From assembly GCA_029063275.1 (NCBI GenBank), contig JAIDOO010000079.1:1-18066 (forward strand): a stretch of 18,066 nt of DNA, given 5' to 3'. This document shows, one piece after another, positions 16,182-18,066 of the stretch. Under the pieces are notes generated by a model, which did no database searches, was not told the DNA's origin, and worked only from the letters and a program-made list of their open reading frames with translations. The position numbers and the translations under genes were made by a program. The DNA is from Clostridia bacterium. Its GTDB lineage: Bacteria > Bacillota > Clostridia > Christensenellales > Borkfalkiaceae. Positions within the stretch are counted from its first letter, which is position 1; each line of letters starts with the position of its first letter.

Positions 16182-16640
16182 ATGCAGATTAAGCCTGTTG
16201 AAGAAATCCGCGCTTTTCTTCAAAAGATAGCCGATTCAATGGATATTGAAATTGTCGACGTTGAGTTTGATAAGCGCAATTCAACGCTTACCGTGTTTAT
16301 CGAAACCGAGCAGGGCGTTGATTTGAACACCTGCGAAAAATTCCATAACGCGATTATGGACCCGATTGACGAGCTTGACCCTTCATACGGTGCACCTTAC
16401 ACGCTCAACGTGTCGAGCCCGGGGCTTGACAGACCCTTTAAAACCAAGCGTGATTTCGAGCGCAATCTCCAAAAGGAAGTAGAGGTAAAGCTTTACGCTC
16501 CGTTAAAGGGTCAAAAGTTTTTGGAGGGCGTTTTATGCGCTTTTGACGAAAACTCCGTAACTATTTCCGTTAAGAACGAAGAAATCAAATTAAGCAATAA
16601 CAAAATAGCTAAAATAAATAAGGCAATCAAATTTGACTGA
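16182..16640 (+). CDS. rimP: Ribosome maturation factor RimP
   Basis: RimP of 152 aa, the usual size. It helps maturation of the 30S ribosomal subunit. The N-terminal domain (about 1-86) ends with the family signature VSSPGLDRPF at 77-86, followed by the SH3-like C-terminal domain (about 90-152). The ATG at 16182 has a strong AAGGGGG at 16169-16175. A GTG at 16140 would add 14 residues, but it lies inside the leader hairpin and has no ribosome binding site, so I rejected it. It heads the conserved rimP-nusA-ylxR cluster, and its own promoter lies immediately upstream. Confidence 0.95.
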   Translation: MQIKPVEEIRAFLQKIADSMDIEIVDVEFDKRNSTLTVFIETEQGVDLNTCEKFHNAIMDPIDELDPSYGAPYTLNVSSPGLDRPFKTKRDFERNLQKEVEVKLYAPLKGQKFLEGVLCAFDENSVTISVKNEEIKLSNNKIAKINKAIKFD

Positions 16641-16685
16641 CAGGTCAGATTAAAATACTTTCAACAATAAGTCAGGAGATATAAA

Positions 16686-17807
16686 ATGACTAATAAAGAT
16701 TTTTTTGCGGCACTTGCAGATTTGGAAAGGGAAAAGGGAATTCCCCAAGAGGTATTTTTAGACGCGCTTGAAAACGCGCTTGTTTCCGCTTGCAAAAAAC
16801 AGTATTCCGGCGCAATCGGTACGGTTGAAATCAAGCTCAATCCCGACAGAGGCACAATTGACTTCTATTCGGTAAAGACCGTAGTGCAAGAGGTTCTTGA
16901 CAGGGAAAACGAAATATCTTTGCCAGAAGCGCAGGCAATTAAAAAGAGTTATAAGCTTGGCGATAAGGTTACCGAAAAATTCGTACCCAAGGATTTCAGC
17001 AGAATTGCGGCTCAGACGGCAAAGCAGGTTATATTGCAAAAGCTTCATGAAACCGAAAGAGATGCGGCTGTAAACGAATTCTCCGACAAAGAGGGCGAAC
17101 TTCTCGTCGGCGTGGTCAGAAAAATCGACGCTAAAAACGTTTATATCGAATTGGGTAAAGGTCAGGTAGAGGGCTTAATGCTTCCGTCGGATCAGGTTCC
17201 CGGTGAAAAATATAACGTAAACGATAAACTTAAAGTATTTGTTAAAAAGGTCAAAAACGGATTCCGCGGTGCGCAGGTTCTTGTCAGCCGTGCTTCGGCA
17301 GGACTGGTAAGAAAGCTGTTTGAAGAGGAAGTTCCCGAAATCAAGCAGGGTACCGTAATCATTAAGGAAATCAGCCGCGAAGCAGGCGCAAGGACAAAAA
17401 TTGCTATTTACGCAACCGATCCCAGAATAGACGCGATTGGTTCGTGCGTGGGCAACAAGGGCGCAAGAGTCAACGCGATAGTTGAGGAATTGAAGGGCGA
17501 AAAGATAGACATTATACCCTGGTCTGAAAATCCCCTTGAATTTATCGCAAAATCGTTATCGCCCGCAAAGGTTATTTCGGTAACCCAGCTTGACGGCGAA
17601 AATACGGCAATGGCTGTCGTGCCTGATGATAAGCTTTCGCTTGCAATAGGCAAGGACGGACAAAACGCCCGCCTTGCGGTAAGGCTTACGGGCTGGAAGA
17701 TAGACGTAAAGAGCGAGTCAGCCGCGCGAAAGCTCGAAACGGAACACGCGACCGATGAAAGCTCGGCTGAAGTTGAAATCACGGAAGAGGTTGACGGAGC
17801 AGAGTAA
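16686..17807 (+). CDS. nusA: Transcription termination/antitermination factor NusA
   Basis: NusA of 373 aa, close to the 371 aa of B. subtilis. It binds RNA polymerase and nascent RNA and modulates pausing, termination and antitermination. Domains in order: RNA polymerase-binding N-terminal domain (1-125), S1 (about 134-202), KH1 with the GNKG loop at 256-259, KH2 with the GKDG loop at 322-325, and a short acidic tail (351-373). The C-terminal acidic repeats of Proteobacteria are absent, as expected for this group. AGGAG at 16674-16678 precedes the start by 7 nt, and the stop overlaps the ylxR start. The 45-bp gap after rimP holds only a small CTGAC/GTCAG inverted repeat. Confidence 0.97.
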   Translation: MTNKDFFAALADLEREKGIPQEVFLDALENALVSACKKQYSGAIGTVEIKLNPDRGTIDFYSVKTVVQEVLDRENEISLPEAQAIKKSYKLGDKVTEKFVPKDFSRIAAQTAKQVILQKLHETERDAAVNEFSDKEGELLVGVVRKIDAKNVYIELGKGQVEGLMLPSDQVPGEKYNVNDKLKVFVKKVKNGFRGAQVLVSRASAGLVRKLFEEEVPEIKQGTVIIKEISREAGARTKIAIYATDPRIDAIGSCVGNKGARVNAIVEELKGEKIDIIPWSENPLEFIAKSLSPAKVISVTQLDGENTAMAVVPDDKLSLAIGKDGQNARLAVRLTGWKIDVKSESAARKLETEHATDESSAEVEITEEVDGAE

Positions 17808-18066
17808 TGCCCAAGACGAAAAAAATTCCGCTCAGAATGTGCATTGCGTGCAGAGAGCTGAAAGAAAAGAGGGATATGCTCCGCGTCGTAAAAAACGGCG
17901 AGGGCAAAATATTTATTGACTTTTCGTCCAAGGCGGCGGGGCGTGGCGCTTACGTTTGCGACAGCCCCGAATGCATCGGCAAGCTGAAAAAACAAAAGCT
18001 TTTAAACAAGGTTTTTTCTTGCGATGTCGAAAGCGGCGTTTATACGGCAATCGAGGAGGAGTACTT
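17807..18066 (+). CDS. ylxR: YlxR family RNA-binding protein (DUF448), cut by the window edge
   Basis: The reading frame opens at an ATG that overlaps the last base of the nusA stop (TAATG) and stays open for 86 codons to the end of the window. The protein starts MPKTKKIPLRMCIACRELK and contains the family signature GRGAYVC, with four cysteines (Cys12, Cys15, Cys51, Cys56) in the usual pattern. YlxR proteins are normally 90-100 aa, so only a few residues are missing. GGAG at 17796-17799 gives 7 nt spacing. The family is small, basic and cytosolic and is typically encoded next to nusA. A nucleic-acid-binding role has been proposed. The next genes expected to the right are a ribosomal L7Ae-like protein and infB. 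Confidence 0.93.
   Translation, partial: MPKTKKIPLRMCIACRELKEKRDMLRVVKNGEGKIFIDFSSKAAGRGAYVCDSPECIGKLKKQKLLNKVFSCDVESGVYTAIEEEY

Noticed and set aside
1..18066. tRNA, rRNA, CRISPR array, insertion sequence or phage genes
   Set aside because: No matching structures, repeats or protein families were seen anywhere in the window.

Overview
The window is a compact stretch of chromosome from a bacterium of the Clostridia type (Bacillota), probably an uncultured gut lineage. The evidence is the gene order (ispG, polC position, rimP, nusA, ylxR), a PurF with a short propeptide and iron-sulfur cysteines, a NusA of 373 aa with no C-terminal acidic repeats, a single-chain PurL of the clostridial type, good AGGAG ribosome binding sites and sigma-A-like promoters. 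I cannot name a genus; a Christensenellales-like lineage is only a guess.

Positions 1-527 are the left edge. They hold a terminator belonging to a gene outside the window, an AT-rich stretch with a palindrome and a clean extended -10 promoter pointing right, and a small minus-strand membrane protein gene (DUF1294-like) that diverges from purE.

Positions 528-12940 are a nearly complete de novo purine operon on the plus strand: purE, purC, a purF paralogue, purF, purM, purN, purH, purD, purL. Gaps are 0 to about 70 bp, with short overlaps or near contacts. Together these genes take PRPP to IMP, except for purB and purK, which are not here. PurL is the large single chain with its own glutaminase domain, so purS and purQ are not needed. 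The second purF-like gene has lost the Ntn-hydrolase cysteine and other glutaminase motifs. It keeps the PRPP loop and all four presumed Fe-S cysteines, so it is not a simple duplicate.

Positions 12941-14556 carry nrdR, with its own extended -10 promoter, and ispG. They are separated by a nearly perfect 27-bp palindrome followed by five Ts.

Positions 14549-18066 hold the conserved polC-rimP-nusA-ylxR neighbourhood. The gene in the polC slot is only 508 aa: it has a PolC-like N-terminal region, an OB fold and a DEDDh 3'-5' exonuclease, but no PHP domain and no polymerase. After it, a strong promoter and a structured leader start rimP-nusA-ylxR, and ylxR runs off the right edge.

The two most interesting items are this polymerase-less PolC derivative at the polC locus and the glutaminase-dead PurF paralogue inside the purine operon. 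No tRNA, rRNA, CRISPR array, transposase or phage gene was seen.
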